Below, one piece after another: positions 61,086 to 64,000 of a stretch of DNA of 64,000 nt. The stretch is from Charina bottae. Its lineage: Eukaryota > Chordata > Lepidosauria > Squamata > Charinaidae. Under the pieces are notes generated by a model. It did no database searches and was not told the origin of the DNA. It saw only the letters and a list, made by a program, of their open reading frames with translations. Where the stretch lies: contig JALMGJ010000014.1 in the NCBI GenBank assembly GCA_023362775.1, positions 2,378,001 to 2,442,000 on the forward strand, written 5' to 3'. Each line of letters starts with the position of its first letter. The stretch's first letter is position 1. A program made the position numbers and the translations under genes.

Positions 61086-62569
61086 ACAGTAGACCTAAGT
61101 TGGGAGCAGAGACACGTCCGTCAGAATCCTGGTCAGAGGAGAGAGAGGTCATCCTGGTGAGACTTGGTTGCTGAATGAGGATCAATAAAATGACATCAGA
61201 TACATCATTAACTAGCGGTGCTTTATTGTGAAGAAGTGGTTGATTTTGGGAAACAAAGAGTCTAAGTATGCTTATTTAAACTTGAGACTAATTAGGTGAG
61301 GCAGTTGCCTACAAAGAAAATGATCCGCCAAGGGCGCTTTCCCAACTGCAGAACACCTGTCCCGAAGCAGCTTGCTGGCACTTCCATTGCAGACATCTAG
61401 GCTCCCAAGTGAATACTTCCCCCCCCCCACCTTCTCCCAGCGAAGACCTCTTGTTTCTTCTAGTTCTTAAGGAATGCCTCTTGATATTTCTGCTCTTTAT
61501 TGGCCCGTCTTTTGCCTGAATGTAATGCAATGTGCTCTTTAGCTCCTCACTGTTTCATTGTCATTTTCTAGTTTTATCTGCTGTTTTTATCACCGCTCTG
61601 CAGTTCTGGTTTTTAATTGATTAGCATTCCAACCAAACCACTCCAACTCTTGCACCATCCAGAAGGGTAGTAAATAAATAAGGACCCCGTGGTTTGGCCC
61701 TCAGGCATGGTTTCTACTACTCTCATTCCTGTGTCCCCCTCCTCCTGCATAGGAATGCAAGTCATTGCTTGGGGTCTGAATCTGGCCAATTGGAACGGCT
61801 GCCAAGCATTGTTAACATACCGGCAGAGATTATGCTGGCTAACGCTTCCCTCTGATGCAACGGAGTAGAACCATTTCTGTTTCCTCCATCCAACCAGGGC
61901 AATTTTCCCAGGCTGTCTCTGCACACCAGGTCTCAACTCTGGACGGTATGAAGTGGTGAGAACAAATCCAACTAGAGGCCGGAGGATTTTTTTCCTCCTG
62001 AAGATGCCAGTTTGGGGTGTCTGTCTTCAGCCATCAAATCTAAAGGTGATTTATTCTAGAACCAAAGCATGCCTAACGATTCTCCCCCTCTCCTCTACGG
62101 CCGACGGATAAAAGACATTTGTAAAATTAAATATTTCTGTTGAGTATATGATAAATCTTTGCTGTTTAGGAAGGCGAGAAATTAACATTGCAAAACAGCC
62201 AGTGAGAGCGAGCCAATGTGTGAGGTGGGCTTGCCATCAGCTTCAGGAGCCTTGTTTGGAGAGGCATAGTGGATAAGAAAACAGCTTTTCCTAGGATCAG
62301 GGAAGGCAGAAGATGCTATTGTGGGGTAAGAAAGGGGTCTGATGGGGATAATGGGGGTGCTTCCCCAAAGAACTCTGAGCCAGCCTGTTTCTGTCGATGG
62401 TGTTCTTTCTACCGAGCTCTTTCAAAATTGGTTTTCCTGATCTTAGCAGAATGCCTGCACGTAATCTGCTAAACCCCAAAGACAGAAAGATGTAGGGATT
62501 GCAGCAGACGTCAACCTGCGGTTTTGTTTGCAAAAGGACGGAAGATGAAAAGGAGAGCAACGACCTTTA
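61086..62569. other. No gene recognised
   Basis: Unique-looking sequence. Confidence 0.45.
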
Positions 62570-62879
62570 TTGTTCAAGGGTGAAGAGGTGGAATGAATAT
62601 TTTTATTACGGTCACTGGCCAGAATTGCAAACAAAGACACATTAAAAATAAAAAATAAAGTAAAAACAAAATGAGATAAAATATTACAATTGGTGGTGGG
62701 TTTGTCAGTGGACAATAAAAGTCTGCCTAATTTTACAGGCAGCATAGCAACATTTAACTCCTAAAATTTAGGAGGGTGAATCATACTGATCTGATAACAA
62801 CAACTGTGCATAAAAAAGATCAGAAGTTCCTGGGTACCAGATAAGGAGTCATAAGGTGGGTCCTTGAATCCTTATAGAG

Positions 62880-63005
62880 CAGTATTTCTCAACCTCAGCA
62901 ACTTTAAGATGTGTGGACTTCAACTCCCAGAATTCCCTAGCCAGCATGAACTCCCAGAATTCCCCAGTCCGCACATCTTAAAGTTGCTGAGGTTGAGAAA
63001 CACTG
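62880..63005. mobile_element. hAT-like foldback element inside a LINE
   Basis: Ends CAGTATTTCTCAACCTCAG and ctgaggttgagaaacactg, with two facing arms. The TSD ttatagag/gtatagag (7 of 8) is at 62872-62879 and 63006-63013. Confidence 0.88.
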
Positions 63006-63281
63006 GTATAGAGGGCACAGTATAGCAGGACATGAGCTGTAGTTTCAACAGCCCCTTGTCCCCAGGGGCACAGGCTCAGCTCCTAGGGGACTTTTTTGTA
63101 GCCCTCCAAACTTGCTGTGGGGAGGGCATTGAAGTGTGCTAAAGCTAGTGTTCTTTGGAATTGGGAAACAGTTATGTGGTGTAAGTATCTCGCTGGTTTG
63201 ATCCTTGAATTGGGCCCAGATATGTCCTGGCATATGTAGGGTATATGTAGTATACATATACATATGGGTATATGTAGGGTA

Positions 63282-63615
63282 GGGGTGTGGTGGCTCAGCG
63301 GGTAAGATGCCAGGCTTGTCGATTGGAAGGTCGCAAGTTCGGAGGTTCGAATCCCTAGCCCCGCGTGACGGAGTGAGCTCCCGCACTTGCCCCAGCTCTT
63401 GTCAACCTAGCAATCCGAAAGCATGCAAATGCAAGTAGATGAATAGGTACCACTTCGGTGGGTAGGTAACAGCATTCCGCGTGCGTCATGCCAGCTACAT
63501 GACTGTGGAAGTGTCTTCGGACAACGCTGGCTCTTCGGCTAACAAACGGAGATGAGCACCGGCCCCTAGAGTCGGACACGACTGCACAAATGTGCGGGGG
63601 GAACCTTTACTTTAC
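63282..63615 (+). mobile_element. tRNA-derived SINE, copy 6
   Basis: Full-length. The TSD tatgtcctggca is at 63221-63232 and 63616-63627. About 49 bp of tatatgtaggg-like repeats separate the left TSD from the SINE head. Confidence 0.88.
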
Positions 63616-63660
63616 TATGTCCTGGCAGCTGCTGAAGCTTACCCAAGAAAGGAAAATTCT

Positions 63661-64000
63661 GCTTCTAGTTTGTTTTTACCTCCATGCAATGTGAATTCTT
63701 TTGCATATACTAGTGTATGTTTTTCTACACCTGCTCTGAATAGCTCAGGAAGAGTCAGGGAAACAAACTGGAGATGCAGTGAAAACCACCCAATGTCTAA
63801 CAAGTTTCTGTAACCTTCCCAAAATCCCCATCAGAGACCAGAAGGCCAGGCCAGTCCCTCAGATCCAGCCCTGCCTCCCCTCATCTGGAGAGGGACTGAA
63901 AAAGAAGAATTCCTGCCAAGCATCCTTGTTCGCAGTCTGTTTTGTCCCCAGAACTTGGCAACCAAGATCTGTGTGGCCCTTAGCATACACCGTAGCTGTG
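63661..64000. other. No gene recognised
   Basis: Unique-looking sequence to the end of the window. Confidence 0.45.

Larger units (their letters stand above)
62570..63660 (-). mobile_element. Non-LTR LINE 3' end with two later insertions
   Basis: On the minus strand ORF2 C-terminal text reads GAVETTAHVLLYCALY and, beyond a hAT insertion, YKDSRTHLMTPYLVPRNF. Its 3' end carries ccagtgaccgtaataaaaat, matching the LINE at 24590-25395. A tRNA-SINE interrupts its upstream part. The outer boundary is approximate. Confidence 0.65.

Overview
This is vertebrate nuclear DNA, most likely from a squamate reptile (lizard or snake). Two things support that. A split protein-coding gene with consensus splice sites encodes the C-terminal part of ARHGEF11 (PDZ-RhoGEF). 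The repeat set is also typical of squamates: tRNA-derived SINEs whose tail resembles a Bov-B LINE, 5S-rRNA-derived SINEs, CR1, L1, RTE/Bov-B, a Penelope-like element carrying a GIY-YIG endonuclease, hAT foldback elements and Tigger/pogo-like elements.

Layout. Positions 1-13.7 kb hold the 3' end of ARHGEF11 on the + strand. Seven internal coding exons (2004-2091, 2934-3023, 3197-3276, 3672-3902, 4954-5421, 6065-6372, 8185-8257) join in one reading frame. They cover the end of the PH domain and the acidic C-terminal tail. The last coding exon is less certain. I prefer 11704-11759, which is followed by about 2 kb of repeat-free, 3'-UTR-like sequence and a convincing poly(A) signal near 13.72 kb. 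A competing small exon is at 9761-9813. From 13.7 to 27.8 kb the window is intergenic and repeat-rich. From 27.8 to 29.4 kb there is a strong CpG island with a CRE-like site and a good + strand splice donor at 29067. This is probably the promoter and first, non-coding exon of a second gene that I cannot name. From 29.4 kb to the end I find no coding exon I trust; this stretch may be a long first intron or intergenic DNA.

The accessory content is its most informative part. Insertions are nested and many can be ordered by their target-site duplications (TSDs): a hAT element inside an L1 ORF2, a Penelope copy inside another L1 ORF2, a Tigger-like element inside a Penelope copy, a tRNA-SINE inside a Tigger-like terminal repeat, a tRNA-SINE inside a 5S-SINE, and a hAT element plus a tRNA-SINE inside one LINE. 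A Penelope insertion at 47620-48475 consists of two oppositely oriented pieces within a single 12-bp TSD.

I found no CRISPR array, no functional RNA gene and no new biological system. Repeat family names are from recognition of motifs and were not confirmed by database search.
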